Shown in pieces: positions 27,680 to 37,951 of a stretch of 64,000 bases of DNA; positions within the stretch are counted from its first letter, which is position 1, and every line of letters begins with the position of its first letter. The notes beneath the pieces were generated by a model. It saw only the letters and a list, made by a program, of their open reading frames with translations. It had not been told where the DNA came from and ran no database searches. The DNA comes from Afipia massiliensis. Lineage in GTDB: Bacteria; Pseudomonadota; Alphaproteobacteria; Rhizobiales; Xanthobacteraceae. Location: positions 4,279,501 to 4,343,500 of the forward strand of contig NZ_LBIA02000001.1 of the NCBI RefSeq assembly GCF_001006325.2, in the 5' to 3' direction. The translations under genes and the position numbers were made by a program.

Positions 27680-29233
27680 TTATCCCAGCGAGATGTTTTC
27701 GAACTTCGGCTTGCCGAGCAGATTTGGCTTGAAGCCCTTCACCTTCTCGGACAGCGCGTCGATCTCGAACTGGAACGCGAGCGGAGCGGACAGCGCGTTT
27801 TCCATCGTGAAGCGCTGGATTTTCGCGAACACGGCGGCGCGCTTGGTCAGGTCTTCGCTTTCGCGGCTTTCCTGAATCATCGCCGACAGTTCGGGAGCCG
27901 CGAGACGACCGGCGTTGTAGTAAGCGCCCTTATCGAAACCGAGCGCATAAGTCATGCTCGGGTCCGGCCGCCCGGTCCATGCGGACACCAGCAGATCGAA
28001 CTTCTTCTCGGTGGCGAAGAACTGCGAACTGATTTCCGCGATCGTTCCGCGCGAGAACTTGAGCCGGATTCCAGCCTTGCCGAGCTGATCCTGAATCACC
28101 TCGCCACGACGGACCGAGTCCTGATCCATGTAGCCGCCAATGGTCAGTTCAAGACCATCCTTGAAGCCCGCCTCCGCCAACAGCTTGCGCGCCTTGTCGG
28201 GATCATGCGGATAGAGATTGGCGATCGACTTGTCATAGGCCCAGTGCGTGCTGGGCAATGTCATTCTTGCCGGCTCGCCGAGGCCGTTCATCGTCGCTTT
28301 GACGAAGGCGTCGCGGTCCAGCGCAAAATTGATCGCCTGCCGGACCTTGACGTTGTCGAGCGGCGCGCGGGCGTGATTGAAGTAGATCTGAATGCAGTAC
28401 AGCGTCGGCGACGTCACAGTCGTGAGATTCTTCGCGCGATCGATCACCGGCTTCAGGCGAGCGGGCAGCGCGAACGACATATCGTTCTGGCCGGCAACCA
28501 CCGAGCGCAACGCGGTCGCAAGTTCCGGAATGATGTTGAACTCGATGCCGTCGAGATACGGCCGCCCCGGACGCCAGTAGCTTTCGTTGCGGGTCACGAC
28601 GATGATTTCGTTGTCGGCCCACCGCACGAACTTCCACGGTCCGGCGCCCACCGGCTTGCGGTCGGTGTCGTTGCCGAGTGCCTTGATGTTGGTCGGAGAC
28701 ACCATCATGCCGGCGCGGTCGGAGAAGATTGCCGGCAGCGCACTGTCCGCGTTCTTGAGCTTCAGCGTGACCTGCAGCGGGCCAGTCACTTCAACCGATT
28801 CAACGCTGGTGAGATCCGCCTTCACGTTCGAGCGCTGGTCCTGACGACCGCGATCGATGTTGAATTTGACCGCTTCGGCGTCGAGCGGCGTACCGTCGTG
28901 AAACTTGATGCCGCTCTGGATGTCGAACACCAGGGTCTTGGGATCCGGGTAGCTCCACTTTGCGAGACCCGGCTTTGGCTTCAGCGTCGGATAATCCCAT
29001 TCGACCAGCGTGTCGTACATGGTCCAGAGAATGCTGTGATCGGAGCCTGCGCCGCCCGTCGCCGGATCGAGCGAGGATGGGTTGGCGGGAGCCGCAATCT
29101 TCAGGATGCCGCCCTTCTTTTGCTCCTGGGCAAACGCCGGCAGCCCGAAGGTGCTTGCGGCAGCAGCGCCACCGATCAGCGCCAGCATCTCGCGGCGGTG
29201 CAACGCGCCCACCATGTGATCGAACTTCTTCAT
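27680..29233 (-). CDS. Family 5 extracellular solute-binding protein with Tat signal
   Basis: 517 residues. The N-terminus has a twin-arginine signal, 'RREMLALIGGAAAASTFGLP', ending at AFAQ near residue 36. The mature part is an SBP_bac_5 protein: 'GVDLVISNEA'-type features are absent, but the family motifs 'LVFDIQSGIKFHDGTPLDAE' and 'VRQAINFALDRDAFVKATM' are clear. It captures the substrate in the periplasm and delivers it to the DppBC-like channel. Tat export suggests folding in the cytoplasm before export. The family binds peptides, but also nickel, sugars, opines and carboxylates; here the downstream CoA ligase and carboxylase favour a carboxylate. Confidence 0.92.
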   Translation of the reverse strand: MKKFDHMVGALHRREMLALIGGAAAASTFGLPAFAQEQKKGGILKIAAPANPSSLDPATGGAGSDHSILWTMYDTLVEWDYPTLKPKPGLAKWSYPDPKTLVFDIQSGIKFHDGTPLDAEAVKFNIDRGRQDQRSNVKADLTSVESVEVTGPLQVTLKLKNADSALPAIFSDRAGMMVSPTNIKALGNDTDRKPVGAGPWKFVRWADNEIIVVTRNESYWRPGRPYLDGIEFNIIPELATALRSVVAGQNDMSFALPARLKPVIDRAKNLTTVTSPTLYCIQIYFNHARAPLDNVKVRQAINFALDRDAFVKATMNGLGEPARMTLPSTHWAYDKSIANLYPHDPDKARKLLAEAGFKDGLELTIGGYMDQDSVRRGEVIQDQLGKAGIRLKFSRGTIAEISSQFFATEKKFDLLVSAWTGRPDPSMTYALGFDKGAYYNAGRLAAPELSAMIQESRESEDLTKRAAVFAKIQRFTMENALSAPLAFQFEIDALSEKVKGFKPNLLGKPKFENISLG

Positions 29234-29251
29234 TCTTGTTTCCTCCTGTTG

Positions 29252-30273
29252 TTATTGCGCGAGAGGCGCATTTTGATTGTCTGGCGGCGGGCCTTCCGCC
29301 GTGGCGAAATGACAGGCGACCGAATGTCCGGGCTTCAGTTCGCGCCACACCGGCACTTCGGCTGCGCAACGCGGCTGAACCGAAGGACAGCGGGTGCGAA
29401 ACCGGCAGCCCGACGGCGGAGCAACCGGGCTCGGGATTTCGCCCTGGAGAATGATCCGCTTATCAACCCGCATGCTCGACGGCAGCGGAACAGGCTCCGA
29501 CGACAGAAGCGCCCGCGTATACGGATGAAACGGCCGCTCGATTACGTCTTCCGTCTGGCCAAGCTCCATCAGCCTGCCGAGATAGGTCACGGCGACGCGA
29601 TCGGAGACATGGGAGACAACCGAAATATCGTGGGTGATGAAAACGTAGGTCAGCCCGAATTCGCGCTGCAGGTCGCTGAAAAGATTGAGCACATCGCCGC
29701 GGATCGAGACGTCGAGCGCGGCCACGACCTCGTCGCAGACGATGACCTTCGGGCGCAGGGTCAGAACCCGCGCGATGTTAACGCGCTGCTTCTGGCCGCC
29801 CGAAAGCTGGTGCGGATACCGGCCAGCGGTTTCCGGAGAAAGCCCCACCCGCTCCAGCGCCGCGACTCCGCGCTTGCGGCGCGATGCGTCGTTGCCCTCT
29901 CGCATCACTTCCATCGGTTCAATTACGCTGTCGATGATCGTCATCCGCGGATTGAGCGCCGCATTGGGATCCTGGAAGATAATCTGATAATCGCGCCGGT
30001 GTTTCCTGAACTGGCTGGTGCTGAGCGATTCAGGATCGGTGCCGTTGTGCAGGATGTGTCCGTGCGTCGGCGCAATCAGCGACACCAGCGCCCGGCCCAG
30101 CGTGGTCTTGCCGGAGCCGGATTCACCAATCACGCCGAAGGTTTCTCCGGCCCGGACTTCAAAGTCCATTCCGTCGATCGCCTTCACCGTATCGCGGCCA
30201 TCGCGCGTCGGGAAAAGGATGCGCAGATCGCGCACCGCAAGAATGTCTTTCGTTGCGGAATTGGTCTCGGCCA

Positions 30274-30274
<1 letters not shown>
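29252..30274 (-). CDS. Opp/Dpp-type ABC ATPase (OppF/DppF-like)
   Basis: 340 residues. Walker A 'GESGSGKTT', signature 'LSGGQKQRVNIARVL', Walker B 'VIVCDEVVAALD', and the C-terminal oligopeptide-ABC extension with a four-Cys iron-sulfur-like region ('FRTRCPSVQPRCAAE') seen in this family. The start at 30274 (MAETNS) overlaps the stop of the upstream ATPase gene by one base (TGATG), a sign of translational coupling; a longer frame to 30370 would overlap that gene by 96 bases. It energises the DppBC-like channel with its partner. Confidence 0.9.
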
Positions 30275-31311
<1,037 letters not shown>

Positions 31312-31680
31312 CGCGCGATCAGACGCAAAGCTGAAAAGAGCGGGACTTCAGGGCCGGCACGCACACCGCGCGGTCGTTACGGCAACCCTTTCCGGCCACC
31401 GGAGTCATAAATACCAACGTCGCACGCGGTGCCGTCATCAGTTGCTCCATCCCTGCATTGCCCGGTCTTTCTGCCGGGTATCGATCGTCCGCCTTTTGAG
31501 CCCCAATCAGTCAAATCGAGACCCGAGCAAGCGTTTATCCCGGCAAAAGCGAGAGGCTCGCCTGCCAGGTGACGTCCAAGGCATGAAAGGTCATCATTTG
31601 TCGATTGTCAACAATTGACTTTCTACAGTAAAATAGAACCACGGGGCTCGATCCACGGGCCCCAGATAGAGAGTCAGACC
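31312..31680. other. Divergent promoter region between the transport operon and gntR
   Basis: About 370 bp without a supported gene. The only clear element is the palindrome at 31604-31619, about 60 bp before the GntR start. Promoters for both directions should lie here. Confidence 0.5.
31604..31619. promoter_or_regulatory. Probable GntR (FadR-type) operator
   Basis: Two overlapping inverted repeats: ATTGT-CA-ACAAT (31604-31615) and GTCAA-CAA-TTGAC (31607-31619, perfect). The TTGT/ACAA halves fit FadR/VanR-type GntR operators. It lies upstream of the GntR gene and of the divergent transport operon, so it could control both. Confidence 0.6.
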
Positions 31681-32472
31681 GTGGCACCACTCCTGCGAGC
31701 ACCAACGAGCCGAGGCGACGACGATTCCGAGAGAAAGTTCGCTGCGCGGACGATCCCCGATCAGGTCGCCGACGAACTCGGCGCCGAGATTGTCGCCGGC
31801 CGCCGCAAGGCCGGGGAACGCCTGGTCGAGCTAGACCTTGCGCGAGACTTTGGCGTGAGCCGGGGCCCGATCCGCGAGGCCATCCGCATTCTCGAACGCC
31901 GTCGCCTCGTCGAGTTGCTGCCGCGGCGCGGCGCTTATGTGCGGCCGCTCTCGCTGAAATCGATCGCCGACCTGTTCAACGTGCGCATGGCGCTTTCGCT
32001 GCTGGCGGTTCGCGCGATGGCGACGTCTCCTATCGAAAGCTATGTCGAAACACTAGCACGGCGCTGCGCGGAATTAGACGAACTGGTCGAGACCGGCGAT
32101 CCGATGGCCTTCGCGCGCGTCACGACACGCGCGGTCAAAACCGTCGCGCGCGGCTCGGGCAACGAACTTCTGGTGGAGTTGCTTACCGACCTCGCCAATC
32201 AAACGGTCTGGACGACGATCTGGAAGTCGCCGCTCGACTATCAAACACCCGATCTCCGCCGCGCCGCTGCCGACTTGATGGTTACGACTCTCGAAGCGAT
32301 CAAACGCAGGGACCCTATCGCAGCAGTGGCCAGTCATGGACGGTTGCTTGAGGGAGACCGCGACCGTGCGTTGGCATCGCTGTCCCAGTTGCGGGGAGAG
32401 GCGTTCGACCTCCGTGCAATTTCACAGCCGGACGCGCGCCCTGCCCCTGATGACATCGTGCGGGTTGGCTGA
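31681..32472 (+). CDS. GntR-family regulator (FadR/FCD subfamily)
   Basis: 263 residues. The N-terminal winged helix has 'QVADELGAEIVAGRRKAGER' and 'DFGVSRGPIREAIRILERRR'; the C-terminal half is an all-helical FCD ligand-binding domain. The start is taken as GTG at 31681, which has AGAGAG about seven bases upstream; a TTG at 31615 is the alternative but would overlap the operator. It is divergent from the ABC/CoA-ligase/carboxylase operon and probably represses it until a carboxylate or acyl-CoA ligand binds. Confidence 0.88.
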   Translation: MAPLLRAPTSRGDDDSERKFAARTIPDQVADELGAEIVAGRRKAGERLVELDLARDFGVSRGPIREAIRILERRRLVELLPRRGAYVRPLSLKSIADLFNVRMALSLLAVRAMATSPIESYVETLARRCAELDELVETGDPMAFARVTTRAVKTVARGSGNELLVELLTDLANQTVWTTIWKSPLDYQTPDLRRAAADLMVTTLEAIKRRDPIAAVASHGRLLEGDRDRALASLSQLRGEAFDLRAISQPDARPAPDDIVRVG

Positions 32473-32561
32473 TCACCGTTGCGTTTGCGCAAATTGACAA
32501 AGCTGGCCTGATCAGCCCGCCGCAGAAATCCGCGGCGGCGGCATCTCCGGCGGCATGACGG

Positions 32562-33020
32562 TCAGGCGACAGCCGCCGTCTTCACCGGATGAATGAACCG
32601 GAAGCTGATCGCGATCCTGTTCCAGGCATTGATAGTCGCCACCAGCATGGTCAGCTTGACGATTTCCTCGTCCGAGAAACTGCCGCGAAGCTGCTCGTAC
32701 ACGTCGTCGGGGACATTGGTCTGCGACACCAATGTCACGGATTCGGTCCAGGCCAGCGCCGCACGTTCGCGATCGGTGTAGAGCGGCGACTCACGCCAGG
32801 TGCTCAACACATAGAGCCGTTCCTCGGTTTCACCCAGCGCGCGGGCATCCCGGGTATGCATGTGGATACAAAACGCGCAGCCGTTGATCTGCGAGGCGCG
32901 GGTCTTGACCAGTTCGATCAGCGATTTCTCCAGCCCGCTGGCCATAACGGCAGCTTCAAGCGCGCCGAGCGCCTTCATGATCTCGGGCGCAACCTTGTGC
33001 GGGCTTAGTCTCGCTTTCAT
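32562..33020 (-). CDS. AhpD-like / carboxymuconolactone decarboxylase family protein
   Basis: 152 residues. The AhpD-type redox motif is Cys48-x2-Cys51-x3-His55 in 'GCAFCIHMHTRDARALGE', and 'WRESPLYTDRERAALAWTE' is also typical. Such proteins act as peroxidase partners or alkylhydroperoxidases. It lies downstream of the enoyl-CoA hydratase gene with a 54-bp gap, same strand. A physiological partner is not visible; it could protect against peroxides from acyl-CoA oxidation, an inference. Confidence 0.9.
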   Translation of the reverse strand: MKARLSPHKVAPEIMKALGALEAAVMASGLEKSLIELVKTRASQINGCAFCIHMHTRDARALGETEERLYVLSTWRESPLYTDRERAALAWTESVTLVSQTNVPDDVYEQLRGSFSDEEIVKLTMLVATINAWNRIAISFRFIHPVKTAAVA

Positions 33021-33074
33021 GAATCACTCTCCCAAATGTTCGCTTGTCCAAAATTCCGGTTACGGATGGTATCT

Positions 33075-33872
33075 TCACTTGCCTTTGAAGGTCGGCTGCC
33101 GCTTGGCAAGAAACGCGCCGACACCTTCCGCGAAGTCCGCAGTCCCGATGCACGCACCGAACGCCACCGCCTCGGCCTCCATTTGATCGTGCAGTGAATT
33201 GTCCAGCGAACCCCGCAGCAGCGCCTTGGCTTTTCCAAGCGCGAAAGTCGGTCCGTCGGCAAGACGGCGCGCCAGCTTGTCGGTTTCGCTCGCCAGATCG
33301 GCCGCCGGCACGACGCGATTGATCAGACCGAGCCGGAGCGCCTCCGGCGCATCATAGACGTCCGACAGCAGCGCGATCTCCATCGCCTTGCGCAGGCCGA
33401 CGAGCCGCGGCAGCGACCACGACGACGATCCGTCCGGGCTGGTGCCGAGCTTCGAATAAGCCAGCGTGAAAATCGCGGTATCGGCAGCAATGGCGAGATC
33501 CGTGGAAAGCGCGATGCTCATGCCCGCCCCGGCCACGGGCCCGTGCAGGCTCGCGATCACCGGCTGCGGCAGCCCCGCCAGAATTTCGAGACCTTCATGC
33601 AGCGGCTCCATGATCGTCGGCACACGCTTGCGAACTTCTTCCGCCGGTCCCGCAAACGCAGAGATGTCACCGCCCGCCATGAAGGCGCGGCCCTCGCCTG
33701 CGATGATGACGACGCGATTTCCTTTGTCCGCAGCCACGCCTTTGCAGGCGGCGAGAAATGCCTCCGCGGCGGCCACGTTGAGCGCGTTCAGCACTTTCGG
33801 GCGGTTGAAAACGATGCGGGTGATCGGCCCATCGACCTTCAGAAGCACCGGCTGTTCATCGGTCACTGACAT
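33075..33872 (-). CDS. Enoyl-CoA hydratase/isomerase family protein
   Basis: 265 residues, the usual crotonase length. Oxyanion-hole motifs are 'GRAFMAGGDISAFAG' and 'HGPVAGAGMSIALSTDLAIA'; an acidic residue follows in 'KLGTSPDGSSSW'. The Asp in 'SPDGSSSW' with no Glu at the first catalytic position recalls PaaG/PaaB-type isomerases more than classical hydratases, but the reaction cannot be fixed. The start at 33872 is preferred: AGGGGGAG lies just upstream, and a longer frame to 33896 would run into the repeat element. A GTG two codons further is also possible. Confidence 0.88.
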   Translation of the reverse strand: MSVTDEQPVLLKVDGPITRIVFNRPKVLNALNVAAAEAFLAACKGVAADKGNRVVIIAGEGRAFMAGGDISAFAGPAEEVRKRVPTIMEPLHEGLEILAGLPQPVIASLHGPVAGAGMSIALSTDLAIAADTAIFTLAYSKLGTSPDGSSSWSLPRLVGLRKAMEIALLSDVYDAPEALRLGLINRVVPAADLASETDKLARRLADGPTFALGKAKALLRGSLDNSLHDQMEAEAVAFGACIGTADFAEGVGAFLAKRQPTFKGK

Positions 33873-33881
33873 CTCCCCCTG

Positions 33882-34041
33882 AGTGGTGGTTCGCAAGTCC
33901 GCGTCATTCCTACAGCGCGTTCTTTTGCGGACTTGCGAACCAAAACCACACTAAAATTATCATTTCTAGTGTCCTTTTGAATCCGAAGTTCGCTATGGAG
34001 CGCGCTGCAAAATAAGGCGAACTTCGGATTCAGGACACTAG
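33882..34041. repeat. Two-hairpin intergenic repeat module, copy 1
   Basis: Two adjacent stem-loops. The first has perfect 15-bp arms GGTTCGCAAGTCCGC (33888-33902) and its complement (33927-33941). The second has perfect 15-bp arms GAATCCGAAGTTCGC (33979-33993) and its complement (34017-34031), extended by nine more pairs (CTAGTGTCC / GGACACTAG), with TTTT on one side facing A on the other. An AT-rich linker joins them. The same module occurs inverted at 45918-46081. Confidence 0.93.
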
Positions 34042-34176
34042 ATTGTTTCTTTCAACAATCGGTAGGCTGGAAAATCCGGAGCGTCAACGCACAGTCAGGC
34101 GCAGGAAGCTCATGACACAGCCGAGCGCTCCGAACCCCGCCCCCAGCGCCAGCTCTCGCGACCGGCGAGCGGCAGA

Positions 34177-35277
34177 TCAGGGCGAGCTCAGCGAATCCTC
34201 TCCGAGGTAGCGGATGCGCGCCTCGGTCCATTCCTCTTTCTGGATCGTATCGAGTATGGCAATCGACAGCATCTTGCGCAGCGGGCTATCGGGCGGCACG
34301 GCGAACGCGTAATTCTGCGCTTCGATGGAAATATCGAGCAGCTTGAGCCGCGACGCATAACCCTGACGGATGGCCCACGCCAGCAGCGGCTTGTCATAGA
34401 CGAATGCGTCGAGGCGTCCCGCACGCAGCGCCTTCAAACCATCGCGGGCGGTTTCATAGGGCTGAAACTTGAGCTTGCGCCTGATGAGATCGCCCTCCGA
34501 CGACGTTCCCTTGACGGTGCCGACGCGAACGGAAGCCAGATCGGAGACGCCGGTAATTGTCCCCTGAATTTGCGATGTGGTCAGCACCGATGTGACGCCG
34601 GCCGTAAACACCGCAATCGTGATCACCGACACCACCAGCCAGATGGTCGCGACGAACCGGCCGAGAATGGTCTGCGGCCCCTTCTCCGCCGACGATCTCT
34701 GCGTCATCGCCAATGTCGACCACCACACGCTGGAGCTGATGCCCTTGGTGACGCCTCCGCCGAAGTACTCGTTCTGCCGCCGCTCGAGCAACCAAACGAG
34801 AATGCCGGCGCCCAGCGTCAGCCCGATCAGCGCAACGATCGCCTGCAGGAAATTGAACGAGGTCATCGCCCGGCGCAGCGTGCCCCAGTTCATGACGCTC
34901 ACGACCGGAACGGCGATGCCCGTACCGGTCGAATAATAGGTCTGCGTGAAATCGAGAACCTTCTCGCGGTCGACGGTGACCGTGATCGCGCCGATCGCGA
35001 TATCGAGATTTCCGGCAGCCGTTTCCCGGATCAGCTGCGGCATGTCCTTCTGTTCGACGAAGCGATACTTCAGATTCTCAGCCTTCGCGACCTGACGCCA
35101 GAGCTCGACGCTGAGGCCCGACCACGCGCCATCGGCGCCCTTCACGGCGAATGGCGGCGCATCCTTCACGCCGACCACGAGTTCGCGCTGCGGAATCGCC
35201 GATGTCGTCTCCTCCGCCTGCGCGAGCGGCAGGACCGAGAGCAACATGACCACCAGACAGGCCATCCGCAGGATCAT
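34177..35277 (-). CDS. Prokaryotic ionotropic glutamate receptor-like channel
   Basis: 366 residues. A Sec signal (about 1-21) leads into a periplasmic solute-binding lobe ('RELVVGVKDAPPFAV', 'GNLDIAIGAITVTVDREKVL'). A membrane helix (about 144-163), a pore-loop-like segment (about 179-200) and a second helix (about 206-233) follow, then the second lobe. This split-lobe plan is that of GluR0-type receptors. The pore region lacks the potassium filter GYG and reads 'WWSTLAMTQRSSAEKGPQT'; the next helix has 'FTAGVTSVLT', close to the eukaryotic 'SYTANLAAFLT' motif. The start at 35277 has GGAGA upstream. Ligand and ion are unknown. Confidence 0.85.
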   Translation of the reverse strand: MILRMACLVVMLLSVLPLAQAEETTSAIPQRELVVGVKDAPPFAVKGADGAWSGLSVELWRQVAKAENLKYRFVEQKDMPQLIRETAAGNLDIAIGAITVTVDREKVLDFTQTYYSTGTGIAVPVVSVMNWGTLRRAMTSFNFLQAIVALIGLTLGAGILVWLLERRQNEYFGGGVTKGISSSVWWSTLAMTQRSSAEKGPQTILGRFVATIWLVVSVITIAVFTAGVTSVLTTSQIQGTITGVSDLASVRVGTVKGTSSEGDLIRRKLKFQPYETARDGLKALRAGRLDAFVYDKPLLAWAIRQGYASRLKLLDISIEAQNYAFAVPPDSPLRKMLSIAILDTIQKEEWTEARIRYLGEDSLSSP

Positions 35278-35515
35278 CGTCTCTCCGCGCAATGATGCTA
35301 TCCGCAGGCAGGTGCCGCGAATCCGATAACAAAGCTGTGACAGAATTCGGTGAGCGCCGCCTTACCAAAATGCAGGTCATTGTCGGCTATTTCGCCGCGT
35401 CGGCAATAGGCGCTGTCTCGACAAGCGCCGGGGATGCTGGTTTTACGCGACCGCGAAAGTACTGCTATACCCTGTGAAGACCATCCTCAGCGCGCGTAAC
35501 TCAGAGAGCAATCCG

Positions 35516-36484
35516 ATGAAGGCTTATGTTTACGGCGCGAACGGCGCCGCGATCACCGATGTGCCGAAGCCCTCCCTGAAGGGCACGCAGGTTCTGGTGA
35601 AAGTCCACGCCTGCGGCATGAACCGCGCGGATCTCGGCATGATCAAGGGCCATGTTCACGGTGCAGCCGGCGGCGTCGGCACTGTGCTTGGCATGGAGTG
35701 GGCGGGAGAGATTGTCGAACTCGGCCCCGATGCAAAAGGCCTCACCATCGGCGACCGGGTGATGGGCTCCGGCCCCGGCGGCTACGCGGAATATGCGGTG
35801 ACCGATCACGGCCGCCTCTTCCCTATTCCGGCGTCCATGAGTTTCGAGCAGGCGGCCACGCTGCCGATCGCCTTGTCCACGATGCACAATGCCGTGGTCA
35901 CCAACGGCGCACTCCAGCCGGGCCAGACCGTTCTGGTGCAAGGCGCGAGTTCAGGCGTCGGATTGATGGCGCAGCAGATCGCGAAGCTCAAGGGCGCAAA
36001 GCTGGTGATCGGATCGTCTACGGATGCTGCACGCCGTGCGCAACTCACCGCCCATGGGGCAGATATGGCAATCGACTCCAACGATCCGGCGTGGGTCGAT
36101 CAGGTCCTGAAGGCCACCGGCGGCGCAGGCGTCGATATCATCATCGATCAGGTCTCCGGCAAGCTCGCCAATCAGAACCTCGCGGCAACGAAAGTGCTCG
36201 GCCGCATCGTCAATGTCGGGCGGCTCGGCGGCACTCACGGCGATTTCGATTTCGATCTGCATGCTGCGCGCCGCATCCAGTACATCGGCGTGACCTTCCG
36301 CACCCGTTCGATCGAGGAAATTCGCGACATCTTCGCGAAGGTCAAACAGGACATCTGGCCCGCGGTGGAATCCGGCAAGCTGAAGCTACCGATCGACCGT
36401 GTGTTCGCGTTCGGCGACATCGCGCAGGCTGTGGACTACATGTCGGCAAACAGGCATTTCGGCAAGATTGTCCTCAAGCTCTGA
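35516..36484 (+). CDS. NAD(P)H quinone oxidoreductase / zinc-less alcohol dehydrogenase family
   Basis: 322 residues, medium-chain dehydrogenase fold. The substrate domain has 'HACGMNRADLGMIKG' and 'VLGMEWAGEIVELGPDAKGL'; the Rossmann motif is 'VLVQGASSGVGLMAQQIAKL'. The Cys/His ligands of the zinc alcohol dehydrogenases are not present, which fits quinone oxidoreductase-type enzymes using NADPH. The start at 35516 (MKAYV) is the usual family start. The gene is alone on its strand, followed 99 bp later by the CDF transporter. The substrate is unknown. Confidence 0.9.
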   Translation: MKAYVYGANGAAITDVPKPSLKGTQVLVKVHACGMNRADLGMIKGHVHGAAGGVGTVLGMEWAGEIVELGPDAKGLTIGDRVMGSGPGGYAEYAVTDHGRLFPIPASMSFEQAATLPIALSTMHNAVVTNGALQPGQTVLVQGASSGVGLMAQQIAKLKGAKLVIGSSTDAARRAQLTAHGADMAIDSNDPAWVDQVLKATGGAGVDIIIDQVSGKLANQNLAATKVLGRIVNVGRLGGTHGDFDFDLHAARRIQYIGVTFRTRSIEEIRDIFAKVKQDIWPAVESGKLKLPIDRVFAFGDIAQAVDYMSANRHFGKIVLKL

Positions 36485-36583
36485 CGTACTGTCGCTCCTG
36501 CGAATGATACGCATTTTGAATCGCGAACTCCCGCATTGACGTTCACTGCACGGCCGTGACAAGACCCGCGCATTGAGGAGCCG

Positions 36584-37951
36584 ATGAGCGCAGTCAAGCA
36601 ACGGGTCGCCGTCATTTCGATTGCCGCCAGCGCCAGCATGGCCGCGGTCAAATTCGCCGTGGGCGTCGCCATCGGCAGTATCGCGCTGATCTCGGAAGCG
36701 CTGCACTCATCGGTCGATCTGATCGCCACCGTCGTGACATGGATCGTGGTGCGGGTATCGGACAAACCTGCCGACGCAGAACATCACTACGGCCACGGCA
36801 AGCTCGAAAGCCTCTCGGCGCTCGGCGTCATCGCCCTGCTCTACATTCTGGCCGGCGGCATCGTGGTCGAATCCTACAGTCGCCTGCGCGAAGGCGTGGC
36901 GCCGCCGACATTGACCGCTTTGCCGTTCGTTGTGCTGGTGGTGGACATCGTGGTGAACTTCTGGCGCGCCCGGGCGCTCCATCGTACGGCGATGGAAACC
37001 AAGAGCCAGGCGCTGGAAGCCGACGCGCTGCACTTCGCCTCGGATGTGCTGGGCTCGTTCGCCGTCATCATCGGCCTCGGCCTTGCGGCATTCGGCTATG
37101 CTTGGGGCGATGCCGGTGCGGCGATCGCGGTGGCAGTGCTGATTTCAATTCTGGGATTGCGGCTGGGAAAAACGACCATCGAGACGCTGCTGGATCGCGC
37201 GCCCGAAGGCGCCTCCGAGAAGGCCGAAGCGGCCATCCGCGCCATTCCCGGCGTCGTCGATGTGGAGCGGCTGCGGGTGCGCATGGTCGGCGCCCGGCAC
37301 TTCGTCGATGCGACGGTGCAGGTGCCCCGCACCTACCCCATCGACCGTATCGATGGCATCAAGCGCAAGGCGCAGGACGCCGTGACCGGCGCGCTTTACG
37401 ACGCCGATCTGACGTTTACAGCCGTCCCGGTGGCGCGCGACAACGAAAGCGTGCGCGAGCGAATCATGGTGATCGCCCGCAACTCGGGTCTGGCGATCCA
37501 TCATGTCACCGTGCATGACCTCGGCGGGAAGCTGACCGTCAGCATCGACCTCGAGGTCGACGGCGACATGCCGCTGAACGAGGCCCATGACATCGCGCAC
37601 GGGCTCGAACACGCCATCCGCGATGAATTCGGCGCCGACGTCGAGGTCGATACCCACATCGAGCCGCTCGAGCCCGAGCTGCCGCACGGCACCGACGCCG
37701 CCATAAGCCGCGTCGAGACTATCCAGCAGGCCCTGTCGCGCTTCGCGGCCGAGAGCGGGGCGATTCACGACGTCCACAATGTGCGGGTGCGCGACACCGA
37801 CGCCGGCGAAATCGTCAATTTCCACTGCCGCGCGGTGCCGTCGATGAGTGTGATCGCGGTTCACGAGAAGGTCGACGAAATCGAGCGCGCCCTGCGCCGC
37901 GCGTTTCCGTCCGTGAAGCGCGTCATCAGCCACGCCGAGCCCGCGCGCTAG
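36584..37951 (+). CDS. Cation diffusion facilitator with an extended C-terminal region
   Basis: 455 residues, longer than the usual 300. Six membrane segments carry the metal site: 'SEALHSSVDL' in helix II, 'HHYGHGKLES' in the loop and 'ADALHFASDVLGS' in helix V. After residue 210 there are two consecutive ferredoxin-like cytoplasmic domains instead of one; the second is His/Asp/Glu-rich ('HDIAHGLEHAIRDEFGADVE'), followed by a further soluble segment. It should export Zn, Fe, Mn or similar ions by proton antiport. The duplicated regulatory region may give finer metal sensing. Confidence 0.9.
   Translation: MSAVKQRVAVISIAASASMAAVKFAVGVAIGSIALISEALHSSVDLIATVVTWIVVRVSDKPADAEHHYGHGKLESLSALGVIALLYILAGGIVVESYSRLREGVAPPTLTALPFVVLVVDIVVNFWRARALHRTAMETKSQALEADALHFASDVLGSFAVIIGLGLAAFGYAWGDAGAAIAVAVLISILGLRLGKTTIETLLDRAPEGASEKAEAAIRAIPGVVDVERLRVRMVGARHFVDATVQVPRTYPIDRIDGIKRKAQDAVTGALYDADLTFTAVPVARDNESVRERIMVIARNSGLAIHHVTVHDLGGKLTVSIDLEVDGDMPLNEAHDIAHGLEHAIRDEFGADVEVDTHIEPLEPELPHGTDAAISRVETIQQALSRFAAESGAIHDVHNVRVRDTDAGEIVNFHCRAVPSMSVIAVHEKVDEIERALRRAFPSVKRVISHAEPAR

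Noticed and set aside
33882-34041. Insertion sequence ends
   Set aside because: There is no transposase frame or target-site duplication; the structure is two complete hairpins, so it is listed as a non-coding repeat.
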